Positions 24,870 through 34,402 of a stretch of DNA of 64,000 bases are shown here, in pieces (position 1 is the stretch's first letter; each line of letters opens with the position of its first letter). The DNA lies in contig NZ_CP087263.1 in assembly GCF_020923435.1 (NCBI RefSeq), positions 496,001 to 560,000 on the forward strand, written 5' to 3'. The notes beneath the pieces were generated by a model that worked only from the letters and a program-made list of their open reading frames with translations, was not told the origin of the DNA and searched no databases. The position numbers and the translations under genes were made by a program. This DNA comes from Brevibacillus humidisoli. Its GTDB lineage: Bacteria; Bacillota; Bacilli; Brevibacillales; Brevibacillaceae.

Positions 24870-25874
24870 ATGATGCAAATCATCGCCAAACGACTCTCGC
24901 TGCTTGCTTTTGTCCTGTTTGGCGTGACCTTGATGACCTTCTTCATGTCACACGTCATCCCAGGCGACCCGGCCAGGATGATGGTAGGACAGCGTGCCGA
25001 TGAGGAAACACTGCAGGAAGTTCGTCGTCAATTGGGCCTGGACCAACCGGTCTGGGTCCAATACATCACATATGTGAAGGGGCTTCTTACAGCTGATTTC
25101 GGCACTTCCATTCGCACGCAGCAGCCCGTCATGAACGACCTGGTTACCTTTTTTCCAGCGACGATGGAACTGGCCATCACCGCCTTTTTGATGGCGATCG
25201 TCATCGGCATCCCGATCGGCATTCTCTCTGCGGTCAAGAAAGATACCTTTTGGGATCACGGGGGACGGATGTTTTCGATTGCCGGAGTATCGACACCGGT
25301 GTTTTGGAGCGGATTGGTCGGCATCCTCGTCTTTTACAAATTGTTGGGCTGGTTTCCTTCCAGCGGACGGCTTGATCTGTCCGTTGCGGCCCCGGAGCAG
25401 ATCACCGGGTTCTACTTGCTGGACAGCTTGCTGACCGGCAACTGGTCCGCATTTACCAACAGCCTGTGGCACCTGATCCTGCCGGCGATGACCCTATCCT
25501 TTGCCCAGTTGGCCATCGTTACCCGTCAGGTTCGCGCCAGCATGCTGGAGGTGTTGGGACAGGAATACATTCGAACGGCCCTGGCCAACGGCATCAAGGG
25601 ACCGCTGCTGCTGGTTCGCTACGCACTGCGCAATGCCTTGATCCCGACGATCACGGTAGTGGGCCTCTCGTTTGGATCGCTTTTGGGCGGAGCAGTCGTC
25701 ACCGAGACGATCTTCGGCTGGCCCGGGATGGGCAAGTACGTCGTCGATTCCATAGCGTACCTCGATTTTCCAGCAATCATGGGCTTTACGTTTATCATTT
25801 CGGTAGGGTATGTGGTCATCAACCTGTTGGTCGACCTGACGTACTACTTGCTAAACCCGCAGATCAGAGAATAA
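24870..25874 (+). CDS. Dipeptide ABC transporter permease, DppB type
   Basis: This 334-residue permease has six membrane segments. The family N terminus is RLSLLAFVLFGVTLMTFFMSHVIPGDPARMM, with QLGLDQPVWVQYITYV after it. The cytoplasmic coupling loop is EYIRTALANGIKGPLLLVRYALRNALIPTI, ending in FGWPGMGKYVVDSI. GAGGAG precedes ATG 24870. Intact. Confidence 0.92.
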   Translation: MMQIIAKRLSLLAFVLFGVTLMTFFMSHVIPGDPARMMVGQRADEETLQEVRRQLGLDQPVWVQYITYVKGLLTADFGTSIRTQQPVMNDLVTFFPATMELAITAFLMAIVIGIPIGILSAVKKDTFWDHGGRMFSIAGVSTPVFWSGLVGILVFYKLLGWFPSSGRLDLSVAAPEQITGFYLLDSLLTGNWSAFTNSLWHLILPAMTLSFAQLAIVTRQVRASMLEVLGQEYIRTALANGIKGPLLLVRYALRNALIPTITVVGLSFGSLLGGAVVTETIFGWPGMGKYVVDSIAYLDFPAIMGFTFIISVGYVVINLLVDLTYYLLNPQIRE

Positions 25875-25890
25875 AGGGGGGCGGAAACGT

Positions 25891-26764
25891 TGTCAGCCAA
25901 TCTGGAATTGCAACCTGCTATTCATCAGCGCAGAATCAACCCGTTTTGGTATAAATTGAAAAAAACCCGCTCACTCTGCTGGGACTGGGTCTGCTGCTGC
26001 TCTTGCTGTTGCTGTCCGTGCTGGCCCCGCTGATCACACCGTACGATCCGACCAAGATCAACATCCTGGAACGGTTTTCGCCGCCGACGGCCAAGCATTG
26101 GTTCGGGACAGATGAGGTGGGCCGTGACATCTTGACCCGTATCCTCTACGGGGCCCGCCTCTCGCTCGGTGTCGGGGTGGCCGTGGTGTTTGCTGCCGGG
26201 CTGCTCGGTACAGTGATCGGCTGTATTTCCGGCTATTTCGGAGGCAGACTTGATCAGTTGATCATGCGGCTAATGGACATGATTCTCGCCTTTCCGTCGC
26301 TGGTGCTGGCGATGGCGCTCGCTGCGACGCTGGGTCCTAATCTGGTGAATGCGATGATCGCGATTGCCATTGTCAAAATCCCCGTCTATGTGCGACTGGC
26401 TCGCGCGGAAACGCTGGCGCTGAGAGAAAAACTGTTCGTCAAGGCGGCGGTCACCTTTGGGATCCGTCCGTGGCGGATCATTCTTCGCCACATCCTGCCC
26501 AACGCGGTGTCACCGGTGGTGATCCAGGTCACGCTGGACATCGGGGATGCCATCTTGCTGGTGGCGACGCTTGGCTTCCTCGGTCTCGGCGCGCAGCCCC
26601 CGACACCGGAATGGGGGGCGATGATCAGTGTCGGTTGGAAGTACCTGCTCGACTACTGGTGGTATCCGACATTCCCAGGACTGGCTCTGTTTCTTGCGTC
26701 CTGCGGCTTTAATCTGATCGGTGACGGCATCCGGGACATCCTGGATCCCAAGGCAAACCGCTAA
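25891..26764 (+). pseudogene. Dipeptide ABC transporter permease, DppC type, frameshifted in an A7 run
   Basis: The gene starts at TTG 25891 behind a G-rich ribosome site with SANLELQPAIHQRRINPFWYKLKK. At the seven-A run 25959-25965 the frame breaks. One extra A would give KKNPLTLLGLGLLLLLLLLSVLAP and join the rest of the gene. From about 25966 the other frame is intact through DEVGRDILTRILYGARLSL and the coupling loop LFVKAAVTFGIRPWRIILRHILPNAVSPV to the stop at 26764. The defect may be a sequencing error, a real mutation, or be rescued by slippage. Confidence 0.8.
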
Positions 26765-26781
26765 CGGAGGGGGGAGCGAGA

Positions 26782-27745
26782 TTGCTGTTAGAAATAACCA
26801 ACCTGTCTGTAGAGTTTCGCTCGCTGATGGATCAGATCAAGGCGCTGCATCAGGTCTCTTTGTCCGTAGACAAGGGAGAGATCGTCGGTGTCGTCGGGGA
26901 GTCCGGTTCAGGCAAGTCGGTCACCGCCCTGTCCATACTGGGACTGCTGGACAAAAATGCCCGTATTAGCGGGGGGGGCGATCCGTTTCAAAGGTTCCGA
27001 TGTCCTGCAGCTTGGCGCCAAAGAGCGGCAATCGTTGCGGGGAAAGCAGATCGGAATGGTCTTTCAGGAGCCGATGAGTGCGCTTAATCCGACGATGCGG
27101 GTGGGAACGCAGTTGGCTGAGGTATTCCGGCTGCATCGCGGCGTGACCCGGCAAGAGGCGTATCGCCTTGCCGTCAACAGCCTGGCGGATGTGCATATCC
27201 GCGATCCGGAACTGGTGGCCCGCAAATACCCGTTCGAGCTTAGCGGCGGGATGCGGCAGCGGGTTGTGATCGCATTGGCGATGGCGGCTCCGCCTGAACT
27301 GTTGATCGCCGACGAACCTACTACAGCGCTTGATGTGACGATTCAGGCAGAGATCCTGAAACTGATGAAAGAACTGGCTGATCGGCGTGGAACAGCGATT
27401 CTGCTGATCACGCATGACTTGGGGGTAGTGGCTCAACTCTGTCAGCGGGTAGTGGTCATGTACGCAGGCCAAGTGGTGGAGACAGGGGAGACGCAGCGGG
27501 TGCTCGCCCATCCTGTACATCCGTACACGCGGGCGCTGATCGGCGCACTGCCTGACCTGGCCGATCCCGGGCAGCCGCTCAAGGCAATCGCAGGCGAAGT
27601 ACCCGACCTGCGCAATCGACCGAGCGGTTGTGTGTTTGCCTCCCGCTGTGAGGCTGCAATTCCGCAGTGTCACTTATCGTCCCCTGTACTGGGGAGGATA
27701 TCCGCCGACAGCGAGAGTCATCAGGCGGCATGCTGGGTGAGGTGA
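26782..27745 (+). pseudogene. Dipeptide ABC transporter ATPase, DppD type, frameshifted in a G8 run
   Basis: It starts at TTG 26782 behind GGAGGGGGG. The first frame gives LLEITNLSVEF and the Walker A GESGSGKSVTAL, up to ARISGG. The run of eight G at 26971-26978 then shifts the frame; seven G would continue as GGAIRFKGSDV. The second frame carries FQEPMSALNP (Q loop), the signature LSGGMRQR, Walker B LLIADEPTTALD and the C-terminal oligopeptide-transporter tail with CVFASRC. Everything needed for a working enzyme is present apart from the one-base shift. Confidence 0.8.
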
Positions 27746-27748
27746 TCG

Positions 27749-28549
27749 ATGATGGAACCAATCTTGCAAGTAGACCACGTTTCAAAAAAATACGGGGCAG
27801 GGAAGCAGCAGGTACAGGCCGTAGAGAGTGTTACGTTTTCCATTCACAGGGGAGAGACGTTTGGCTTGATCGGTGAATCGGGCTGCGGCAAAAGCACACT
27901 GGGAAAGATGATCGTCGGGTTAGAGCCTCCTACGACGGGAGAAGTGAGGTACCAGGGAATGTCGTTATGGTTGAACCACCGTTTTCAGCGACAGAAACCG
28001 GGAGATATTCAGATCGTGTTCCAGGACCCGCAGTCCTCGCTTGATCCGCGCATGACGATTCGTGAGATTATTCGGGAGCCGCTGCTGGCGTTGCCTGCGG
28101 GGGAACGGAAAGAAAAGGGGAGAGATGAGCGGCTGCACCAGTTGATCAAGCGAGTCGGACTGAAAGAGGAGCAGCTTTCCCGTTATCCGCATGAATTCAG
28201 CGGCGGGCAGCGGCAGCGGATCGCCATCGCTCGTGCCTTGATAACCGATCCGCAGTTCGTCGTCCTGGATGAGCCAACCTCCGCCCTCGATGTGTCGGTA
28301 CAGGCACAGGTGCTCAATCTATTGAAGGACCTAAAACGAGAGCGGAATCTCACCTACTTGTTCATCTCGCACAATATGGCGGTGATCCGTTACATGTGTG
28401 ATCGGATGGCTGTGATGTACAAGGGCAATATCGTCGAACAGGGCGGCACGGCCGAGATATTTGAACACTCAACTCACGATTACACCAAAACACTGCTCTC
28501 CTCGTTGCCCAGCCTCTACCAGCAAAAGGAGGTAGAGTCTCATCTTTAA
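27749..28549 (+). CDS. Dipeptide ABC transporter ATPase, DppF type (short)
   Basis: This 266-residue ATPase has Walker A GESGCGKST, Q loop FQDPQSSLDPRM, signature FSGGQRQR, Walker B FVVLDEPTSALD and switch His in ISHNMAV. It is about 50 residues shorter than typical DppF and lacks the Cys-containing C-terminal tail. It starts three bases after the previous stop, with GAGGTGATCG as ribosome site. Confidence 0.9.
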   Translation: MMEPILQVDHVSKKYGAGKQQVQAVESVTFSIHRGETFGLIGESGCGKSTLGKMIVGLEPPTTGEVRYQGMSLWLNHRFQRQKPGDIQIVFQDPQSSLDPRMTIREIIREPLLALPAGERKEKGRDERLHQLIKRVGLKEEQLSRYPHEFSGGQRQRIAIARALITDPQFVVLDEPTSALDVSVQAQVLNLLKDLKRERNLTYLFISHNMAVIRYMCDRMAVMYKGNIVEQGGTAEIFEHSTHDYTKTLLSSLPSLYQQKEVESHL

Positions 28550-29072
28550 CGGAGCGGAACTGCGGGAAATCCGCAAACAAAAGCAGTTGACGCTGAACCA
28601 GGTAGCCAAGACAACGGGCTTAAGCGCCAGTCTTCTCTCACAGATTGAGCGTGGTCTGGTCGACCCCACGGTGGGGACCTTCTGGCGAATCTGTGAAGCG
28701 CTTGATGTGCCGATTAACCGATTTTTCATGAGACCGGAACAACAGGACCCGGTCATCCGCCGGGAGCAGCGAAAGACGATTCATCTGCGCAATACTAACG
28801 TCAGATACCACGTGTTGACCCCGATCGACCAGGGGAAAATCGAGTTCCTGCTGGTGGAGATTGAACCGGGCGAATCAGTCTATCACGAACTGGTCTCCCA
28901 CTCGGGTGAGGAGTGCGGATTTGTGATGAAAGGCGAATTGAAAGTGCTGCTGCGCGATCAGGAGTACCATCTCTACGAAGGAGACAGCATCGCCTTCCCC
29001 AGTACATCGCCGCACCGTTATCTCAATCCCGGCAAAGAGGTGTCGCTCTCGATCTGGGCGAGGGCGACCTGA
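28542..29072 (+). CDS. Xre-cupin transcriptional regulator, probable ATC start
   Basis: An N-terminal HTH_3 domain (AELREIRKQKQLTLNQVAKTTGLSASLLSQIERG) is joined to a C-terminal cupin sensor domain (HSGEECGFVMKGELKVLL, then YEGDSIAFPSTSPHRYLN). The first ATG/GTG/TTG in frame is TTG 28587, but starting there removes the first DNA-binding helix. A perfect AAAGGAGGT (about 28526-28533) lies eight bases before ATC 28542, which gives IFNGAELREIRK and overlaps the end of the ATPase gene. I therefore place the start at ATC. It closes the operon and probably regulates it. Confidence 0.75.
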   Translation: MFNGAELREIRKQKQLTLNQVAKTTGLSASLLSQIERGLVDPTVGTFWRICEALDVPINRFFMRPEQQDPVIRREQRKTIHLRNTNVRYHVLTPIDQGKIEFLLVEIEPGESVYHELVSHSGEECGFVMKGELKVLLRDQEYHLYEGDSIAFPSTSPHRYLNPGKEVSLSIWARAT

Positions 29073-29148
29073 TCATATCCTCACCTTTTAACAAGTCCCT
29101 TGAAATGAGCTGCTCTCCCCAGCGCCGCGCCTTTGGCGGCAGTGTGAG

Positions 29149-29172
29149 GCCCGGTATTCCCGGGCTTTTTTT
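29149..29172 (+). terminator. Terminator of the dipeptide operon
   Basis: GCCCGG (29149-29154) pairs with CCGGGC (29160-29165), followed by seven T. Confidence 0.85.
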
Positions 29173-29288
29173 CATTGACAGACTCATTGGAACGGCACAA
29201 AAGCAGTCGTCATTTTTCCTCGATTCCATATACATAAGTAAGGAACCATCCGTTCTGGTATGAATGGAAAGCAAGGAGGAAAAGACGG

Positions 29289-30716
29289 ATGTACGAAGGA
29301 TTGAAAGAGTTGGAACGTTCCATTGAGGAGATTACCGAGATCGCCAAGGGGTTTGGACTCGATTTTTATCCGATGCGCTATGAGATTTGCCCAGCCGACG
29401 TGATCTATACATTTGGTGCTTATGGAATGCCGACACGATTCTCTCATTGGAGTTTCGGAAAGTCCTTTTACAGGATGAAGCTGCAGTACGATCTCAACCT
29501 GAGCAAGATCTACGAACTGGTGATCAACTCCAACCCGTGCTACGCCTTCCTGTTGGACGGCAACTCGTTGATCCAGAACAAGCTGATCGTCGCCCATGTT
29601 TTGGCCCACTGCGACTTTTTCAAGAACAACGCCCGCTTTTCCAATACCAATCGGGATATGGTAGAGAGCATGGCTGCCAGTTCGGAGCGGATTCGCCAGT
29701 ATGAGATCAGCTACGGGAAAGAGGAGGTGGAGACCTTCCTCGATGCCTGCTTGGCCATCCAGGAGCACATCGATCCCAGCCTGTTGCGCTTCAAGGTAGG
29801 CTGGAAAAAGGAAACGGAGGAGAAAAACACGGGGACCCAATCGAGGGCACAGGTGAGAACGCCCTATGACGATTTATGGGGGCTTGATCAGGGAGAGCAA
29901 CCCCAACCGTCCCCGTCAAGCAAAGTGCCGCGCCGTTTTCCACCAGAACCGGAAAAGGATCTGCTGCTGTTCATTCAGGAGCACAGCAGTGTGCTGGAGG
30001 AGTGGCAGCGGGACATTATGACGATCATCCGCGACGAAATGCTTTACTTCTGGCCCCAGTTGGAGACCAAGATCATGAATGAAGGATGGGCTAGCTATTG
30101 GCATACCCGGATATTGCGTGAGATGGATCTAAGCGAAGCAGAGACGATTGAATTCGCCAGACTGCATGCTTCCGTCGTGCAGCCATCGCTAACCGGCATC
30201 AATCCGTACCACCTGGGGCTGAAGATGTTTGAGGACATCGAACGGCGCTACGACAATCCGACGGCAGAGGAACAGGAGAGGTTCGGTCGAAAACCGGGCG
30301 GCGGTCGGGCCAAGATCTTTGAAGTGCGAGAGTTGGAGTCGGACAGCAGCTTCATCCGCAATTACCTGACCAAGGAACTGGTGACCGATCTTGATCTTTA
30401 TCTGTTTGGCAAGCAGGGGAATGATTGGGTGGTGACAGATAAGGACTGGGAACAGATTCGGGATTCTCTGGTCGCTTCTCGTGTCAACGGCGGTTTTCCC
30501 TATATTGCGGTGCACGATGGCGATTACCTGCGCTCCGGGGAGCTTTACCTAAGGCATCAGTATGAGGGGATGGAACTTGACGTCAAGTACGTGGAGAAGA
30601 CAATGCCCTATGTCTACCAGCTGTGGGGCAAGACGGTCCATCTGGAGACGAAGATGGAGGATCGCCTCGTGCAGTTTACGTACGACGGAAAAAAAGTGCA
30701 TCGCCGCTTTTTGTAG
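29289..30716 (+). CDS. spoVR: SpoVR family protein (spore cortex formation)
   Basis: This 475-residue protein matches SpoVR throughout: [54 protein letters not shown], and [19 protein letters not shown]. Later come [21 protein letters not shown] and [20 protein letters not shown]. SpoVR is needed for normal spore cortex in Bacillus; the biochemical activity is not known. AAGGAGG precedes ATG 29289. It stands alone between terminators. Supports a spore-forming host. Confidence 0.95.
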   Translation: MYEGLKELERSIEEITEIAKGFGLDFYPMRYEICPADVIYTFGAYGMPTRFSHWSFGKSFYRMKLQYDLNLSKIYELVINSNPCYAFLLDGNSLIQNKLIVAHVLAHCDFFKNNARFSNTNRDMVESMAASSERIRQYEISYGKEEVETFLDACLAIQEHIDPSLLRFKVGWKKETEEKNTGTQSRAQVRTPYDDLWGLDQGEQPQPSPSSKVPRRFPPEPEKDLLLFIQEHSSVLEEWQRDIMTIIRDEMLYFWPQLETKIMNEGWASYWHTRILREMDLSEAETIEFARLHASVVQPSLTGINPYHLGLKMFEDIERRYDNPTAEEQERFGRKPGGGRAKIFEVRELESDSSFIRNYLTKELVTDLDLYLFGKQGNDWVVTDKDWEQIRDSLVASRVNGGFPYIAVHDGDYLRSGELYLRHQYEGMELDVKYVEKTMPYVYQLWGKTVHLETKMEDRLVQFTYDGKKVHRRFL

Positions 30717-30752
30717 GTCCGCGTGACCTTGGCGAATCTGATCTTTTTCGAC

Positions 30753-30794
30753 AATAACGCCCTATGCGATGTTCGTTTGGGGCGTTATTCTGTT
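30753..30794 (+). terminator. Terminator of spoVR
   Basis: AATAACGCCC (30753-30762) pairs perfectly with GGGCGTTATT (30780-30789), followed by CTGTTTT. Confidence 0.8.
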
Positions 30795-30882
30795 TTCCAT
30801 GAGCGGACCAACGAGTTGCCTCTACAGGCGGTCAAGCCTACAGACCATACAGTTTTTGTAGGATTTTGTCGGAGAATACCGT

Positions 30883-30911
30883 CTTACAATCTGACATTCC
30901 TGTGGTATGAT
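30883..30911 (+). promoter_or_regulatory. Possible promoter for the asnB transcription unit
   Basis: CTTACA (30883-30888) and TATGAT (30906-30911) are 17 bases apart. The leader to asnB would be about 235 bases. It contains small stems (for example GCAC-AATC-GTGC near 30993) and a T7 tract, but I see no T-box or other recognised riboswitch. No gene is seen in 30795-31151. Confidence 0.4.
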
Positions 30912-31151
30912 TAGACGTGGCGGAACGAATGCCATAAAATGCCTCAGCAAAGTGCTTGTTTCCATTTATGTAAAATAATCCTCTTGGTTAAGGCACAATC
31001 GTGCAGCCCCTTCGTATTCGATGTTACTTCCAGGTGAAACAAACCCATATCCTGTTTTTTTGCATGCTTGATCGACCCTGACAACTGAATAAAAACACCG
31101 GTGAATGGCCTCTTTGTCGCAAATGAATCCAAGGAAGAAAGGTTGATTCCT

Positions 31152-33092
31152 ATGTGTGGCATTGTTGCTATGTTGTCAAGGCAGACCCAGATCCGTTCAA
31201 CTGTTCTGGATCGGGCTACCCGTCAGCTCGCCCATCGAGGTCCTGACTGCCAGCGGACGTGGCTATCCGAGACAGGGAAGGTAGGACTGGGACACGCACG
31301 TCTCAGTATCATCGACTTGCAGACGGGAGATCAACCGATTGCCAGTGAAGATGAACGGCTGCGTATCGTCGTCAACGGCGAGTTCTACGACTACGAACGC
31401 ATCCAGCGGGAATTGGAGAAAAGGGGTCACCGGTTGCGGACGCGGTCCGACAGTGAGATCGCTCTCCATTTGTACGAAGAAAACGGTATTGGATTTATGG
31501 AACACTTGCGCGGCGAGTTTGCGCTGGTTTTGTGGGATGAACAGGAGCAACGCTTGGTGGCAGCGAGAGACCGATTTGGGATAAAGCCGCTGTTTTACAC
31601 CGTGCAGGATGATGTTCTGTACATTGCTTCCGAGATGAAGGCGCTGTTTGCAGCCGGCGTTATTGCCAAGTGGGATGAACAATCGTACTACCAGCACCTG
31701 CTGTTTTACAAGCACCTCGACCGAAGCTTGTTTAAAGACATCCACCAGGTTCCGCCGGGACATCTGCTGCTGGCAACCCAACATGGGATTGAGCTGAAGC
31801 GCTACTGGGACCATGATTATCCTCTGCTGGCAGAGACGGAGGAGCGCAGTGAAGCGGAGTACATAGAGGAAGTAAGAGCAGCCTTGCATGAAAGCATCAG
31901 GCTGCGGATGAGGGCCGATGTGCCCGTCGGGTTTCACCTCAGCGGCGGAGTCGATTCGTCGGCGGTATTGGGCATGGCAGCCCAGCACCGAACCGATCCG
32001 TTGCAGGCATTTACCGTCACCTTTGCAGAAAAAGCGTACGATGAAAGTGAAGTGGCCAGGGAGACGGCTTCTTTTGTCGGGGCCGATTTCCACCCGATTC
32101 CGCTCGATTATGCCGATTTTGCCGACCACGTGGTGAAGGCGGTCTGGCATGCGGAAACGATTGGCATCAATATGAACGGTGTCGCCCGCTATCTGAAAAG
32201 CAAAGTGCTGCATGAGCGGGGGATTCGTGTCGTGCTCTCCGGTGACGGTGCCGACGAGTTGTTCGCCGGGTACATTTTTTCACGACTGGACATCTTGCTC
32301 GCCGGTCTGGAAGGACTGAGCGAAGCGGAGAAACTTGCCCGACTGGAAGAGTTTTTGGTACATAACCCATCGTTTAACCATTTGCCGGTCGCCAGTTATC
32401 TGGATCAATCGTTGACCAGCTTCCAACAGCGATTGGGCTACACGCCTACTTGGATTCTGGCGTCTCATACCAGCCGCAGCCCGTTGCGGCAATTGCTTGC
32501 GCCCGATTATCTCGATCGGCTGGGCGATTACGACCCGCATCGGGAATTTGTGGAGCGGTTGGATATTGAGGGACAATTGGCCGGACGTGACCGGGTAAAG
32601 CAGGTCCTCTACACCTGGAACAAGTCGATTTTGCCCAACCAGATCTTGTTTGCCGATCGATTGGACATGTCTCACGGGGTAGAAGTGCGCATGCCGATGT
32701 TGGATCACAAGCTGTTCGAGGTGGTTCGCAAGCTGCCTTCCTGGATGCTGATCAACAACTACAAAGAGAAGTACGCCCTGCGGGAAGCGGCAAAGCCGTA
32801 TCTGACCAAAACCGTGTACGATCGGCCCAAGCAGCCTTTCAATGCTCCGCCGTCCACGCTGCAGACGGACAACAAGCTGTTTGCGCTAGCCCAGGATATG
32901 CTGCGCAGCAGCGTAATGGATGATGTGCCTTTCTATGACAAGAAACAGATTGTCGGACTGCTTGATCAATTGCCCAAGATGGATCAACGCCAGCGGGTCA
33001 ATACGGACGCCGTCCTTCTGCTGGTGCTGACCACTTGCCTGCTGCAGGACCTGTACGTCAATGCCAGCCGCAGTCAGTCCGTGACGGGATAA
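31152..33092 (+). CDS. asnB: Asparagine synthetase (glutamine-hydrolysing)
   Basis: This 646-residue two-domain enzyme converts Asp, ATP and Gln to Asn. The N-terminal glutaminase begins MCGIVAML with the nucleophile Cys2, followed by LAHRGPDCQ and the VNGEFYDYE block. The synthetase domain has the pyrophosphate loop SGGVDSS starting at residue 264 and VVLSGDGADELFAGY. ATG 31152 follows AAGAAAGG; an upstream in-frame start would bury the Cys. It is 34 bases before the exporter gene and heads the lipopeptide cluster, where the last NRPS module is predicted to use Asn. A general Asn-supply role is also possible. Confidence 0.92.
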   Translation: MCGIVAMLSRQTQIRSTVLDRATRQLAHRGPDCQRTWLSETGKVGLGHARLSIIDLQTGDQPIASEDERLRIVVNGEFYDYERIQRELEKRGHRLRTRSDSEIALHLYEENGIGFMEHLRGEFALVLWDEQEQRLVAARDRFGIKPLFYTVQDDVLYIASEMKALFAAGVIAKWDEQSYYQHLLFYKHLDRSLFKDIHQVPPGHLLLATQHGIELKRYWDHDYPLLAETEERSEAEYIEEVRAALHESIRLRMRADVPVGFHLSGGVDSSAVLGMAAQHRTDPLQAFTVTFAEKAYDESEVARETASFVGADFHPIPLDYADFADHVVKAVWHAETIGINMNGVARYLKSKVLHERGIRVVLSGDGADELFAGYIFSRLDILLAGLEGLSEAEKLARLEEFLVHNPSFNHLPVASYLDQSLTSFQQRLGYTPTWILASHTSRSPLRQLLAPDYLDRLGDYDPHREFVERLDIEGQLAGRDRVKQVLYTWNKSILPNQILFADRLDMSHGVEVRMPMLDHKLFEVVRKLPSWMLINNYKEKYALREAAKPYLTKTVYDRPKQPFNAPPSTLQTDNKLFALAQDMLRSSVMDDVPFYDKKQIVGLLDQLPKMDQRQRVNTDAVLLLVLTTCLLQDLYVNASRSQSVTG

Positions 33093-33126
33093 CAAAGAGC
33101 AATACGGACAAAACGAGGAGAACCAG

Positions 33127-34353
33127 ATGAATCGAATCAGAGCATTTTATCACTCTTTTCACCCGATTGTGCACACGCTGTTGCTGGGAATCGTGCTGGT
33201 ATCGGTGGCCAGGGGGATGAGCATTCCCTTCCTGGCGGTATATCTCGCCACGACGACACAGTTGGACGCGGGGATGATTGGCTTGATCATTGGGGCCGGC
33301 GCGATTGCCGGCACCTTCGGGGGCTTCGTCGGGGGGACGTTATCTGATTTTATCGGGCGGAAAAAAGTGCTGATCGGTACGCTTTACGTGTTTGCGCTCG
33401 TTTTTTTCGGCTTTGTCTTAACAGCCAACGTCCTGGTGATTTTTCTGCTGAACATTTTCCTGAGCCTATGTATCTCCTTTTTTGACCCTGTGTCCAAAGC
33501 GCTGATGGGTGATTTGACACCGCCGGAGAAACGGATGCGCCTTTTCTCTTTCCGCTACACGGCCGTCAATATCGGGTTTGCGATCGGACCGCTGATCGGG
33601 ACTGCGCTTGCGTTGATTGACCAGCGGGTGCCCTTTTTGATCGGTGCCGTAATTTATCTGCTGTATGTGGTGTTCTTACAGTTCGCCTTCCGGTATTTTG
33701 CCTATGAGGACGTGCAGACGACAGCAGAAGAAAAGATTACCGTGCGCAGTGCGGTAGAAGTGATTCGGTACGACCGCGTGCTGGGATTTTTTATCCTGGG
33801 CAGTATTTTTACGATGACGGTAATGGGAGAGATGTCGGTAACCCTGTCGCAGTACTTGAAAAACAGCTTTGTTGACGGTGTGCAGCTGTTTGCGATCCTG
33901 ATGAGTGTCAACTCCGTCGTCGTGATTCTGCTCCAGTATTCTTTGACAAAATGGGCGGAGCGCTTCACGCCGCTGACCAACATCGTGATGGGCAGCATCT
34001 TGCTCGCTATCTCCGAATTGGGATTTGCCTATTCGGGAAACTGGACCTTTTTCATTCTGTCGATGATTGTCTTCACCTTGGGCGAGATTCTGATCGTTCC
34101 GTCGGAATACATCATTGTCGACCGAATTACACCTGACGGCATGCGCGGCACATACTACGGCGCCCATACCTTTAACGGCTTTGGCAACTTCATCGGCCCC
34201 TGGTTTGGCGGGATTTTGCTGACCAGCTACGGTGGCGCCACCATGTTCCAATCGTTTGGGCTGATCGCCCTGTTGAGCATCTTCTTTTTCTGGCGCGGCC
34301 AAAAAATGTATGACGCAAAACAAAGCAAAACCTTGTCCGCTCTGGAAGGCTGA
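33127..34353 (+). CDS. MFS transporter (likely peptide exporter)
   Basis: This 408-residue protein has twelve predicted membrane segments. It shows the motif-A-like loop GGTLSDFIGRKKVLIG between segments 2 and 3 and a second-half repeat starting near VLGFFILGSIFTMTVMGEMSVTL. It resembles drug-proton antiporters. Lying between asnB and the acylase gene, with gaps of 34 and 49 bases, it is probably the exporter or self-resistance pump of the lipopeptide cluster; that role is inferred. Confidence 0.88.
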   Translation: MNRIRAFYHSFHPIVHTLLLGIVLVSVARGMSIPFLAVYLATTTQLDAGMIGLIIGAGAIAGTFGGFVGGTLSDFIGRKKVLIGTLYVFALVFFGFVLTANVLVIFLLNIFLSLCISFFDPVSKALMGDLTPPEKRMRLFSFRYTAVNIGFAIGPLIGTALALIDQRVPFLIGAVIYLLYVVFLQFAFRYFAYEDVQTTAEEKITVRSAVEVIRYDRVLGFFILGSIFTMTVMGEMSVTLSQYLKNSFVDGVQLFAILMSVNSVVVILLQYSLTKWAERFTPLTNIVMGSILLAISELGFAYSGNWTFFILSMIVFTLGEILIVPSEYIIVDRITPDGMRGTYYGAHTFNGFGNFIGPWFGGILLTSYGGATMFQSFGLIALLSIFFFWRGQKMYDAKQSKTLSALEG

Positions 34354-34402
34354 GCCAAGCAGCACGAGCGTGATCAAGGAATGATGGGAGGGGCGTTTTC
34401 AG

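Noticed and set aside
30723-30914. A 63-codon frame after spoVR
   Set aside because: It includes the spoVR terminator stem and a promoter-like sequence; the translation is not protein-like.
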